From Corynebacterium glaucum (GTDB lineage Bacteria > Actinomycetota > Actinomycetes > Mycobacteriales > Mycobacteriaceae), in the NCBI RefSeq assembly GCF_030408855.1, contig NZ_CP047358.1, positions 1,240,001 through 1,304,000 on the forward strand: 64,000 nt of DNA, written 5' to 3'. The position numbers and the translations under genes were made by a program. Positions 9,025-16,916 of this stretch are shown piece by piece (positions within the stretch are counted from its first letter, which is position 1; the number at the start of each line of letters is the position of its first letter). The notes beneath the pieces are model-generated. The model did no database searches, was not told the origin of the DNA, and was given only the letters and a program-made list of their open reading frames with translations.

Positions 9025-11205
9025 TTAGGCCGGCTGGATGGTGGTGTCAGCGTTCTCCATGATGAAGCCCGCGTCGAGGACACCGACCAGGTTAGCTACC
9101 TGCTCGTCCTTGTTGCGGCCAAGGCCAGCCGGGGTGATGGTGTTGGTCAGCGAAATGCCGTCGAGCGCGTCGTTGTAGTCGAGCTTGCCCACAGACAGCA
9201 TCGATGCGACCATGCCGTGGTTGTCGGCGCCGTTCTCCGGGTTCGCACCAGGTGCGAACGGGGTGCCGGCCTTGTGCCCAGAGGGGAACGAGCCGGTGGC
9301 CTTGCCGTAGACCACGTTGGACGTAATCGTCAGCACCGACTGCGTCGGGATCGCGTCGCGGTACATCGGGATGGACTTGATCTTCTGCATCACCGTGTGC
9401 ACCACGGTTGCAGCGATGTCGTCCGCGCGGTCGTCGTCGTTGCCGTAGAACGGGAAGTCGCCTTCGGTGACGTAGTCGACCACCAGGCCCGTTTCATCGC
9501 GCACTGGGAAGACCTTCGCGTGCTTGATGGCGCTGAGCGAGTCGGCCACGATCGAAAGACCTGCGATGCCACAGCCCATGGTGCGGATGATGTCGGAATC
9601 ATGCAGCGCCATCTCGATGGACTCGTAGGCGTAGCGGTCGTGGCAGTAGTGGATGATGTTCAACGCTTCAACGTAGGTGCCAACGACCCAGTCGAGCATC
9701 TCCTCATACTTCTGCCAGACCTCGTCGAAGTCCAGTGGGCCGTCGCCCTCGATCGGGGTGTGGTTGCCGTCGGTAATCTGCTTGCCACTGACTTCGTCGC
9801 GGCCACCGTTAATGGCGTACAGCAGCGCCTTCGCGGCGTTCACACGAGCGCCGAAGAACTGCATCTGCTTGCCCACCTTCATCGGCGAGACACAGCAGGC
9901 GATCGCGGCATCGTCGCCCCACATGTCGCGAATCTGCTTGTCAGACTCGTACTGCAGCGACGAGGTTTCAATCGAGATCGCGGCGCAGAACTCCTTGTAG
10001 CCCTCCGGAAGGGACGGATCCCAGAAGATGGTGATGTTCGGTTCCGGAGCCGGACCCAGGTTGCGCAGGGTCTGGAGCAGGCGGAACGACGTCTTGGTCA
10101 CCTGGTGGCGTCCGTCTTCGGAGAAGCCAGCATCGGACCAGGTTGCCCAGTATGGGTCGCCGGAGAAGATCTGGTCGTAGTCTTCGGTGCGCAGGAAGCG
10201 CACTATGCGCAGCTTGATCACCAGGGCATCGATGATCTCCTGGGCCTTAACCTCAGTGAGCGTGCCGTTCGCAAGGTCGCGCTCGAAGTACGCGTCCAGG
10301 AAAGGGGAGAGGCGGCCGATGGACATTGCCGCGCCGTCCTGGCTCTTGACCGACGCGAGGTAGCCGAAGTAGGTCCACTGGACGGCTTCCTTGGCGTTGG
10401 TCGCAGGCCCCGAGATGTCGAAGCCGTAGTCTGCGGCCATCTTCTTGAGCTTCTTTAGCGCCTTGATTTGCTCGGAGTGCTCCTCGCGGTAGCGCGCCCA
10501 GTGCTCGGAGAAGCCGTTCTGCATGGAAGCATCCTTGGCACGGAGCTTGTCCTCGATGAGCTTGTCGACGCCGTAGAGCGCCACCCGTCGGTAGTCGCCA
10601 ATGATGCGGCCGCGGCCGTATGCATCCGGCAAGCCGGTCACGATGTGCGAGGAACGCGCGGCACGGATGCGCGGAGTGTAAATGTCGAAGACCGCGTCGT
10701 TGTGGGTCTTGCGGTACTGGGTGAAGATCTTCTTCACATCCGGGTTGACCTCTTTGCCGGCCTCGTTGATAGCCTGCTCGACCATGCGCCAGCCACCGTT
10801 CGGCATCATGGCGCGCTTGGTCGGGGTGTCCGTCTGCAGGCCGACGATGACATCGTCGTCCTCGGAGATGTAGCCGGGCTCGAACGCGTCAATGTCAGCC
10901 GGGGTCTCGGTGTCTACGTCGTATACACGTCGCTCGCGCTCGACGGCCAGGTAGTTCTTGTCCAGGTGGTCCCAGAGGCGCAGCGTTTTTTCAGTTGCGC
11001 CTTCGAGGAACGAAGCATCCCCATCGTAGGGGGTGTAGTTGCGTTGGATGAAATCGCGAACGTCAATCTCTTCCATCCACGGACCAGGTGTGAAGCCTTC
11101 CCACGCCTGGTTCTGAGTTTGCGGCTCTGTAGCGATAGTCACAGTTGCACGGTCCTTCACGTTGTTGATCTTGTGTGCTCCGGCGGCTGCGCTTACCCTC
11201 ACCAT
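9025..11205 (-). CDS. pflB: Pyruvate formate-lyase large subunit lacking the glycyl-radical domain
   Basis: Cleaves pyruvate with CoA to acetyl-CoA and formate under anoxia. The 726-residue reading contains the catalytic pair C437-C438 in AIACCVSPM, the GRGRIIGDYRRVALYG block (about 198-212) and the SVLTITSNVVYGKATG region. It ends at ENADTTIQPA, where E. coli PflB would continue into about 70 residues carrying RVSGYAV. The radical glycine is therefore encoded by the next gene. A GTG at 11142 (AAGGA ten bases upstream) would give 705 residues and put the cysteines at 416-417, close to E. coli 418-419, so it may be the true start. Confidence 0.95.
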   Translation of the reverse strand: MVRVSAAAGAHKINNVKDRATVTIATEPQTQNQAWEGFTPGPWMEEIDVRDFIQRNYTPYDGDASFLEGATEKTLRLWDHLDKNYLAVERERRVYDVDTETPADIDAFEPGYISEDDDVIVGLQTDTPTKRAMMPNGGWRMVEQAINEAGKEVNPDVKKIFTQYRKTHNDAVFDIYTPRIRAARSSHIVTGLPDAYGRGRIIGDYRRVALYGVDKLIEDKLRAKDASMQNGFSEHWARYREEHSEQIKALKKLKKMAADYGFDISGPATNAKEAVQWTYFGYLASVKSQDGAAMSIGRLSPFLDAYFERDLANGTLTEVKAQEIIDALVIKLRIVRFLRTEDYDQIFSGDPYWATWSDAGFSEDGRHQVTKTSFRLLQTLRNLGPAPEPNITIFWDPSLPEGYKEFCAAISIETSSLQYESDKQIRDMWGDDAAIACCVSPMKVGKQMQFFGARVNAAKALLYAINGGRDEVSGKQITDGNHTPIEGDGPLDFDEVWQKYEEMLDWVVGTYVEALNIIHYCHDRYAYESIEMALHDSDIIRTMGCGIAGLSIVADSLSAIKHAKVFPVRDETGLVVDYVTEGDFPFYGNDDDRADDIAATVVHTVMQKIKSIPMYRDAIPTQSVLTITSNVVYGKATGSFPSGHKAGTPFAPGANPENGADNHGMVASMLSVGKLDYNDALDGISLTNTITPAGLGRNKDEQVANLVGVLDAGFIMENADTTIQPA

Positions 11206-11238
11206 TTCTGTTTTTAAAGCGCCCGCCGCTTATGAATC

Positions 11239-11280
11239 AGTGTAGGTGAGTGACATTCTCTTTGGTGCTACTTAACAAGT
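11239..11280 (-). promoter_or_regulatory. Possible pfl operon promoter region
   Basis: A TACACT hexamer (11239-11244, minus strand) lies about 34 bases upstream of the pflB ATG. Further upstream is a short palindrome, ACTTAACAAGT (11270-11280), that could bind a regulator. The arms are only 4 bases, so this is weak evidence. No FNR-type TTGAT-N4-ATCAA box is visible. Confidence 0.3.
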
Positions 11281-11290
11281 GACTTTAGGC

Positions 11291-11338
11291 ACACAAGAAA
11301 CCGCCCGGTGTCAGGCTCTGGGCCGGTCACCGGGCGGT
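11291..11338 (-). terminator. Rho-independent-like terminator of ndh
   Basis: An 11-bp perfect stem (ACCGCCCGGTG at 11300-11310 with CACCGGGCGGT at 11328-11338) is followed on the minus strand by TTTCTTGTG. It lies 15 bases past the ndh stop and separates ndh from the pfl promoter region. Confidence 0.75.
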
Positions 11339-11353
11339 CAGTGGGGAAAGGAG

Positions 11354-12706
11354 CTATTGCTTATCGACGCTTGCGTTGCCCCGCGCTAGGCGCTGCTCCA
11401 ACTGGCCGGTGGTGGTGACCAGGTTGTAGCGCCGCGGGTTGATCGCGTTGAGCAGCCACGTAAACGAGGTGACAACGCGGTTTCGCAGGCTCTGGAGGAA
11501 CTGGACGTGGACGAACAGCCACATCAGCCAACCGATGAAGCCGGTGAACTCGACCTTGCCCATCTTCACCACAGCATTGAAGCGGGAGATAATCGCCATC
11601 GAGCCCTTGTCGAAGTAGGAGAACGGATCGCGATCCTCCGGAGCAACATCGTGCTCGACCTGCTCCTTGATGATGCGCCCTGCGTACTCACCGGACTGGA
11701 TCGCCACCTGAGCCACACCCGGCAGCTTGTTCAGTTCCATCATGTCGCCGACAACGAAAACGTTGCGCAGCTCGCCCACGGTGCAGTCCGGGTTCACCGG
11801 TACCTTGCCGTTACGCGGCACCTCAACGCCAGCCTGCTCCGCGATGACGCGGCCGAGCGGGGAGGCCTCGACACCGGCGGACCAGATCTTGGTCTCGGCC
11901 TCGACAGTCGTCTCTTCCTCGGTCTTCGTGTTCTTGTAGGTGACGGACTTCTCGTCGACGTTGGTGACCATCGAGTTGAGCACGATGGTCACGCCCTCGC
12001 GTTCGAGCTGGCGCTGTGCCTTTTTGCCGAGGCGCTTGCCGAACGGCGGCAGAACCTGCGCCATGCCGTCGATGAGGACGATCTTCGCGGAATCGGGGCT
12101 GAACGAGTACTCACCCTTCTTGAACGAGCGGTGGGCAAGCTCCGCAATCTGGCCAGCCATCTCGACACCGGTCGGGCCGGCGCCGACGATGACGAAGGTG
12201 AGCAACCGCTCGCGCTCTTCCGCGGAGTCGGTGAGCTCGGCACGCTCTAACGCGTCCATGATGCGGGCACGGATCTCAAACGCGTCATCGAGCGTCTTCA
12301 AACCCGGCGCGAACTCGGCGAAGTGGTCGTTGCCAAAGTAGGACTGCCCGGCACCAGCGGCGATGATCAGAGAGTCGTACTCGTAGCGGTACTCATTATC
12401 CTCATCCACAGCGACGACGACCTGTGCCGAAGAGTCGATGTCCTGCACATCGCCGCGCACCACTCGGAAATTCTTCTGACCGCGAGTGAGCTGGCGAAGC
12501 GACACACCGATCTCGCCGGAGGAAAGCAGGCCGGTGGCCACCTGGTAGAGCAAAGGCGGGAACAGGTGGTGGTCGGTGCGGTTGATCAACGTGATGTCCA
12601 CGTCTGCGTCCGCGAGCTCGCGAGCAGCGTAGAGGCCGCCGAAGCCGGCACCGACAATCACAACGTGGTGGCGGTTACCAGCAGGGCGAAATGGCTTGTC
12701 TGCCAT
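11354..12706 (-). CDS. ndh: Type II NADH dehydrogenase (NDH-2)
   Basis: A single-subunit, non-proton-pumping NADH:menaquinone oxidoreductase on the inner face of the membrane. The 450-residue protein has an N-terminal FAD motif VIVGAGFGGLYAAREL (about residues 15-30), a second dinucleotide fold FVIVGAGPTGVEMAGQIAEL (about 170-189) for NADH, and the FAD-contact block VFVVGDMMEL followed by AIQSGEYAGRIIKEQ for quinone and FAD. A hydrophobic amphipathic tail (FTGFIGWLMWLFVHVQFL) anchors it to the membrane. I chose the ATG at 12706 because AGGAG lies 8 bases upstream; a longer frame of 35 codons has no support. Confidence 0.95.
   Translation of the reverse strand: MADKPFRPAGNRHHVVIVGAGFGGLYAARELADADVDITLINRTDHHLFPPLLYQVATGLLSSGEIGVSLRQLTRGQKNFRVVRGDVQDIDSSAQVVVAVDEDNEYRYEYDSLIIAAGAGQSYFGNDHFAEFAPGLKTLDDAFEIRARIMDALERAELTDSAEERERLLTFVIVGAGPTGVEMAGQIAELAHRSFKKGEYSFSPDSAKIVLIDGMAQVLPPFGKRLGKKAQRQLEREGVTIVLNSMVTNVDEKSVTYKNTKTEEETTVEAETKIWSAGVEASPLGRVIAEQAGVEVPRNGKVPVNPDCTVGELRNVFVVGDMMELNKLPGVAQVAIQSGEYAGRIIKEQVEHDVAPEDRDPFSYFDKGSMAIISRFNAVVKMGKVEFTGFIGWLMWLFVHVQFLQSLRNRVVTSFTWLLNAINPRRYNLVTTTGQLEQRLARGNASVDKQ
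11359..11369 (-). repeat. CGTCGATAAGC copy 2
   Basis: Exact copy in the last codons of ndh (Val-Asp-Lys-Gln before the stop). Confidence 0.8.
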
Positions 12707-12837
12707 GGTTTTGGATCTCCTTGGAAACAACGAATCAAAATACCCTCGTCGATAGTACGCCCCTGAGTGGGATTCGCCACAGGCGCCCTCGACGTGGCTA
12801 AACGGTGTCACCGTGCGTGGGCGCTAGCATGAGCCGC

Positions 12838-14142
12838 GTGACAGGCAGAGCGCGACCGGGAGATCATCTAGCTACCATCGACCCCGATCGATGGCCTGGG
12901 ATTGCCACTCTTCCGGACGTTGCGACGACCACAATGCGCGCGCGGCGGGCCGAGTCGACGTTCGCGCGGGCGGTCAGCGCCGCGGGCCTCACCTTCGACG
13001 GGAACAATGCCGATCTCATCGTCGACTATGCGGAGCTCTTCTCCCGCATTGCGGTTAACGGTTGGGTCGGGCTTGCGGAAGGCTACCTGGCAGGAGAGTG
13101 GCGCACCGCCTCCTCGCATAAGCTTGTCGACGTCTTGGCAGCGCTCATTACCGCCAACTACCGCCCTAAAACCATCCGTCTCAAACCGTCGAGTGGGGCC
13201 AGTAGCGGGGAGCCTCCAGCGTCGCTCGTCGCGCACTACTCGGGTGACGGCATGAGTCCGTTCCAGGGGCATTTCGCCACCGGTGTCCCGACCACTGAGC
13301 GCGTCATAGTGAAATCGTGGGCGCGCGGGGCAGGCAAGCGGAGTGAACCCGCGCGCCACTACGTGGACATCACTGAGTTCGGCGCCCCGCTGAATACGAT
13401 GCGGCAGGACCTTGCTGACGCCCAGACAAGAAGTGCGGAAATGCTCCTGGAGGCGGCTCATACGCAGTCAGGCACGCATCTGCTTGTGTCTCCTGTACCG
13501 GGTGGAGCGCTACCACTCGCCGCAATACGGCTCGGTGCCACCGTTGATTGCGTGGTGTCCGAGACAGGCGACGCACGGACGCTAAAGGAGTTACTCGTAT
13601 TTGCCGGCGCAGCCGACGCGGTGCGAGTCATGAGCCCGGATGAACTCAACTCGACCGTTGGCGCATTCGATGCGATCATCTCGGCCGAGTATCTGGAGAC
13701 GTTGTCGCCCCGGAGCAAGGCCAGCTACTTGGCCGGTATCGACGCTGTGCTCGCACCCGGTGGGCGAGTGGCCATGCAAACCATTGTCCGCACCGAAACA
13801 ATGACCCCGGCGGCGAACGCCGCCCTTGAAAGCCTGCGCGCGTACATCTGGCCCGGCTTAAGCTTCGCCACGCCGGAGGAGTTGGCGAGGCTCGTCGACC
13901 GCCATACTGGTTTGCGTGTGATCTCCGAGACGCGCGCGCCCGAGCACCTCGTGGCGTCGCTGTCGCTGCAGCGCACGACCTTCGACGGCAGAGCTCGTGA
14001 TGCCGCCGCCGACGGCTTCGACCCCGTGTACCGCAGGCTGTGGACCTGGCAGTTCGCGCTGCGCGAAGCGCTGGCACGCCTTGGCATGCTCAACCTCACG
14101 CAGCTGACATTGGTCCCGCGGAGTCGAAGGGGCCGTCGATAA
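12838..14142 (+). CDS. Cyclopropane-fatty-acid-synthase-like protein with degenerate SAM site
   Basis: The family is recognisable from FDAIISAEYLETLSP, VLAPGGRVAMQTIV, AYIWPGLSF, TPEELARLV and the end NLTQLTLV, all matching the Cfa fold. However, the glycine-rich SAM motif I (usually VLEIGCGWGG) is replaced by LLVSPVPGGALPLAA, and I see no clear catalytic cysteine block. It may be a non-catalytic or altered-substrate paralogue acting on membrane lipids. The GTG at 12838 (434 residues) is preferred because TAGCAT (12825-12830) lies 7 bases before it; an ATG 11 codons upstream is possible. It is divergent from ndh, and its stop codon lies inside a copy of the 11-mer repeat. Confidence 0.72.
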   Translation: MTGRARPGDHLATIDPDRWPGIATLPDVATTTMRARRAESTFARAVSAAGLTFDGNNADLIVDYAELFSRIAVNGWVGLAEGYLAGEWRTASSHKLVDVLAALITANYRPKTIRLKPSSGASSGEPPASLVAHYSGDGMSPFQGHFATGVPTTERVIVKSWARGAGKRSEPARHYVDITEFGAPLNTMRQDLADAQTRSAEMLLEAAHTQSGTHLLVSPVPGGALPLAAIRLGATVDCVVSETGDARTLKELLVFAGAADAVRVMSPDELNSTVGAFDAIISAEYLETLSPRSKASYLAGIDAVLAPGGRVAMQTIVRTETMTPAANAALESLRAYIWPGLSFATPEELARLVDRHTGLRVISETRAPEHLVASLSLQRTTFDGRARDAAADGFDPVYRRLWTWQFALREALARLGMLNLTQLTLVPRSRRGRR

Positions 14143-14144
14143 GC
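14134..14144 (+). repeat. CGTCGATAAGC copy 3
   Basis: Exact copy that contains the TAA stop of the Cfa-like gene (CGT-CGA-TAA), a different reading frame from copies 1 and 2. Confidence 0.8.
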
Positions 14145-14235
14145 AATTGCTGGCTAGGCGAGAGAGGTTTGCGGACGCGACGCGCGCTCGAGCACGGCGG
14201 CGATGGACTCGGAGGCAGGCCACCCTCCGAGTTAG

Positions 14236-14254
14236 TTGACATAATGTACATTAT
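14236..14254 (+). promoter_or_regulatory. TTGACA plus 14-bp palindrome
   Basis: A consensus-like TTGACA (14236-14241) runs into the perfect palindrome ATAATGTACATTAT (14241-14254). It lies between two convergent genes where no promoter is needed for either. It could be an operator-controlled promoter for an RNA antisense to yceI, but no good -10 follows at standard spacing. Confidence 0.35.
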
Positions 14255-14311
14255 CGGACAAATATCCGTATTGAACCATGTGCCGGCATGGCCCGCAGTA
14301 AGGCTGTAATT

Positions 14312-14325
14312 ACGTCAAGTGACGT
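14312..14325. repeat. Short palindrome ACGTCA-AG-TGACGT
   Basis: Two perfect 6-bp arms separated by 2 bases, 10 bases from the yceI stop. There is no T-tract on either side, so it does not read as a classical terminator. Confidence 0.4.
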
Positions 14326-14335
14326 TAATAGAGAT

Positions 14336-15046
14336 TTATTTACCCATGTTGATGCGGATGTTGATCTCGCCTTCCTCGGCGATGGTCGCCGCGACGAAAT
14401 CCGGCGTTTCCACCCCGTAGTCCAGGCGGTTGACGTGAATGTCGCCGGCTACGAGCAACCGATCGCCGGAACGAGCCACATCAAACGTCTCGGTGATCTC
14501 GTTCGTCTCGTCCATGATCGTGAGATCTCCGGTGAGCTCAACCTGTGCGACTGAGCCATCCGCAGGCACGCCCGAGAGATCCGCCGGCTCGGACACCTGG
14601 AACGTTGCGTTCGGATACTGGTCCGTAAGAAAGATCTTGCGGCGCACGTTGTTATCGCGCACATCGCTATCTGAGGTGATCGTCGTCATGTCCACCTCGA
14701 TTTCGCCTGCGGTAAGCGTTCCGCCCTCGATAGTCACCGTGCCGCTGACGCCCTTCGTCGACCCCGATGTCGTGCGTCGCTCGCCGGGCAGCACTTCGTC
14801 GAAGGTAAATCCAGCCGATGAGTGATTCGTTCCCGGTCGGTTGGTTACTGTCCACTCGCCGTCGATGTCTGTGCTCGCGGGCTTCACGGATTGGGCATCA
14901 ATCCCTTCGGTCTTCACGCCGCCGCCTCCGAACAGGTTGAGCATCAATGGCACCATTGCGACGAGCACGGCGACCACGATGAAGATTGAACCGGCGACCA
15001 CAAGTGCCGTGGTTTTTCGTGACCGTGCATTCGGCTTCGCTGCCAT
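14336..15046 (-). CDS. Membrane-anchored YceI-family protein
   Basis: The 236-residue protein has a basic N-terminus (AAKPNARSRKT), one membrane segment (about 13-38) and an extracellular YceI-like lipocalin domain (about 60-234). The domain has GEWTVTNRPGTNHSSAGFTFDE at its start, DNNVRRKIFLTDQYPNATF in the middle and DRLLVAGDIHVNRLDYGV near the end. YceI proteins bind polyisoprenoids or similar lipids; the ligand here is unknown. It is followed by a 7-base gap from the upstream zinc-finger gene, so the two are probably co-transcribed. Confidence 0.85.
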   Translation of the reverse strand: MAAKPNARSRKTTALVVAGSIFIVVAVLVAMVPLMLNLFGGGGVKTEGIDAQSVKPASTDIDGEWTVTNRPGTNHSSAGFTFDEVLPGERRTTSGSTKGVSGTVTIEGGTLTAGEIEVDMTTITSDSDVRDNNVRRKIFLTDQYPNATFQVSEPADLSGVPADGSVAQVELTGDLTIMDETNEITETFDVARSGDRLLVAGDIHVNRLDYGVETPDFVAATIAEEGEINIRINMGK

Positions 15047-15053
15047 GAACCAT

Positions 15054-15401
15054 CTACCTCAGTTTCTCGATCTGGAGTGCCATTTCGACTAATTCGTCAC
15101 ACAAGTGACGAATTTCAGCGGCATCCGCGTCCTCTTCCGCTGCCGTGCGGACATCTTCTGCAGCGCACCGGAGTTCATACAACTCATCACGCAGTGCCGC
15201 AACGCGCTCGGGCCGCAAGATTACGGATCCCTCCGCAACACCGGTACCCGCAATGTTGTGGCGCTGCTCGTAGGCGCGCTGCTTGCAGGAAGGCCCGCAA
15301 AACTTTCGGCGTCGACCTCTCCCCTGCTGTTCAGCAAGTTCTTTGCCGCACCACTGGCACACTGGAGCGGGCCGACCAGAAGTATTCGCGTAACCCGCCA
15401 T
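15054..15401 (-). CDS. Small zinc-finger protein with coiled-coil tail
   Basis: The 115-residue protein has two paired-cysteine motifs, CQWC at about 15-18 and KFCGPSCKQRAYEQR at about 33-47, which should bind one zinc. A Glu/Ala/Leu-rich helical tail (about 63-115) probably forms a coiled coil. Proteins with this RKFC-x-x-SC-x-QRAYEQR pattern are widespread and uncharacterised in mycolic-acid bacteria. The basic finger suggests nucleic acid binding, which is inference. It is divergent from rbpA, sharing a 122-base intergenic region. Confidence 0.7.
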   Translation of the reverse strand: MAGYANTSGRPAPVCQWCGKELAEQQGRGRRRKFCGPSCKQRAYEQRHNIAGTGVAEGSVILRPERVAALRDELYELRCAAEDVRTAAEEDADAAEIRHLCDELVEMALQIEKLR

Positions 15402-15444
15402 GCCCGAGAAGTCTAATACACCGTTTCAGAAAAGCCCCATCTCA

Positions 15445-15476
15445 GGGAACAAAGCCGGACCGAGCATCGTTATACT
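15445..15476 (+). promoter_or_regulatory. SigH/SigR-type promoter of rbpA
   Basis: GGGAAC (15445-15450) is followed, 18 bases after its GGAAC core, by GTTA (15469-15472), fitting the actinobacterial SigR/SigH pattern GGAAY-N18-19-GTT. TATACT (15471-15476) overlaps and could serve the housekeeping sigma factor. The rbpA start is about 45 bases downstream. Confidence 0.6.
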
Positions 15477-15523
15477 GTATCGACCGCACTTTTCGTGTAC
15501 CGAGGGAAGGAAGAGCAGACAGC

Positions 15524-15916
15524 ATGGCTGATCGGGTTTTGCGCGGAAGCCGCATGGGCGCAGTGAGCTACGAGACGGACCGCGACCACGACCTCGCACC
15601 GCGCCAGATGGCGAAGTACCGGACCCCCAACGGCGAGGTGTTCGAGGTACCTTTCGCAGACGACGCGGAGATTCCCGAGGAGTGGATGTGCAAGAACGGC
15701 CAGGTTGGCACCCTCATGGAGGGTGAAGGCGTTGAAGCAAAACCAGCCAAGCCGCCGCGGACCCACTGGGACATGTTGCGCGAGCGCCGCACCATCGAGG
15801 AACTCGACGTCCTTCTCGAAGAGCGCCTCGAGCAGCTTCGCAAGCGCCGCCGCAACGCTGCGCGCATTGCCAAGGAGCAGCAAGAACAGCAGGCTGCAGA
15901 AGGTTCGAACGCCTAG
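15524..15916 (+). CDS. rbpA: RNA polymerase-binding protein RbpA
   Basis: RbpA binds the sigma subunit and RNA polymerase and stabilises the open promoter complex in actinobacteria. The 130-residue protein shows the expected order: N-terminal tail and ADRVLRGSRMGAVSYETD (core entry), the central RbpA core domain with TPNGEVFEVPFADDAEIPEEWMC, then a basic linker and the C-terminal sigma-interaction domain THWDMLRERRTIEELDVLLEERLEQLR. The ATG at 15524 is preceded by GGGAAGGAAG. The same frame is open far upstream, but the homology begins exactly at this ATG. A SigH-type promoter precedes it and a strong terminator follows. Confidence 0.97.
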   Translation: MADRVLRGSRMGAVSYETDRDHDLAPRQMAKYRTPNGEVFEVPFADDAEIPEEWMCKNGQVGTLMEGEGVEAKPAKPPRTHWDMLRERRTIEELDVLLEERLEQLRKRRRNAARIAKEQQEQQAAEGSNA

Positions 15917-15939
15917 TACGCACCCTGAGCACCGAGAGA

Positions 15940-15970
15940 AGCCGGCGCCCGGTAAAGGCGCTGGCTTTTT
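15940..15970 (+). terminator. rbpA terminator
   Basis: A 9-bp stem with one G-U pair (GCCGGCGCC at 15941-15949 with GGCGCTGGC at 15957-15965) is followed by TTTTT. It lies 24 bases after the rbpA stop and just before the convergent ppm stop. Confidence 0.85.
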
Positions 15971-15985
15971 GTATGCGGCGTTCTG

Positions 15986-16882
15986 CTAGCGCCTCTTGCC
16001 GAATAGTCGGGAGTTCTGCATCTCGTGCTTCGCCAGCTTCGAGAACTCGGAAACCATGCCCACCACAGCCTCCGGCACCTCGTTGATTCGCTGTCCTAGC
16101 TTTGGCAGGCCGGAGTGGTCGTACTCGTACCGAGCGAGACCGCTCATCTGCTTCGCCATCTCGGCAATCTTGCTCGCCTTGTCTGCGACGCCCCACTTGG
16201 TGACCTCCGTGAGTGAGGCAACGGCGAAGCTCGCGTCCAGCTTGGACTTGCCCAGCTTGCGATCCTCAAAAGTGACGGGAACTTCACGCACATCGAAGCC
16301 CGCATTGATCGCCCGGTACGCCAGTTCGGCCTGGAAGATGTAGCCCTTGGATGACAGCGCGTCGAGGTCAATCCCTTCAAGCACCTCCCGGCGCATCGCG
16401 CGGTACCCGGCGGTCATATCCAGCACATCCTCACCCAGCGCCAAAGCAATGTAGCGGTTGCCGAACTTGGACAGCAGGAGGCGGCGCTGCGGCCAGTTCT
16501 TCACTTCCCCACCCTCGACGTAGCGGGAGCCGATGACCAGGTCGGCGCCGGCCGCGATTTCGTCGAGAAGCAACTCGAGCTCCTCTGGCGCGTGCGAGCC
16601 GTCCGCATCCATCTGGCAGATCACTTCGTACTCGCGCTCCAGACCCCAGCGGAAGCCAGCGCGGTACGCGGCCAGGAGACCCTCCTTTCCGCCGCGGTGC
16701 AGCACGTGCACTTCCGGGTGGGCGTTCGCAAGCTCGTCCGCCTTCTCGCCCGTACCGTCCGGGGAGTTGTCGTCCACAACGAGCACGTCAACTTCGGGGG
16801 TGGCATCCAGAACACGGCCGACGATCAGGGGCAGGTTCTCGACCTCGTTGTACGTCGGAATGATTACCAGGGTCGTCGACAC
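15986..16882 (-). CDS. ppm: Polyprenol monophosphomannose synthase
   Basis: Transfers mannose from GDP-mannose to polyprenyl phosphate, supplying lipid-linked mannose for lipomannan and protein O-mannosylation. The 298-residue GT2 enzyme has IIPTYNEVENL at the start, DDNSPDGTG (about 38-46), the metal-binding DAD at 92-94, and the family block GGEVKNWPQRRLLLSKFGN. It corresponds to the catalytic domain D2 of mycobacterial Ppm1. Here, as in other corynebacteria, it is separate from Lnt, which lies 34 bases upstream in the same operon. The extra C-terminal 50 residues are helical and basic. Confidence 0.94.
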   Translation of the reverse strand: MSTTLVIIPTYNEVENLPLIVGRVLDATPEVDVLVVDDNSPDGTGEKADELANAHPEVHVLHRGGKEGLLAAYRAGFRWGLEREYEVICQMDADGSHAPEELELLLDEIAAGADLVIGSRYVEGGEVKNWPQRRLLLSKFGNRYIALALGEDVLDMTAGYRAMRREVLEGIDLDALSSKGYIFQAELAYRAINAGFDVREVPVTFEDRKLGKSKLDASFAVASLTEVTKWGVADKASKIAEMAKQMSGLARYEYDHSGLPKLGQRINEVPEAVVGMVSEFSKLAKHEMQNSRLFGKRR

Positions 16883-16916
16883 GGTGTGGACTCCTTATTG
16901 TTCTTCGACTTAGCCT

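Noticed and set aside
8998..10458. 486-codon plus-strand frame opposite pflB
   Set aside because: It is antisense to a certain gene and has no recognisable domain or Shine-Dalgarno.
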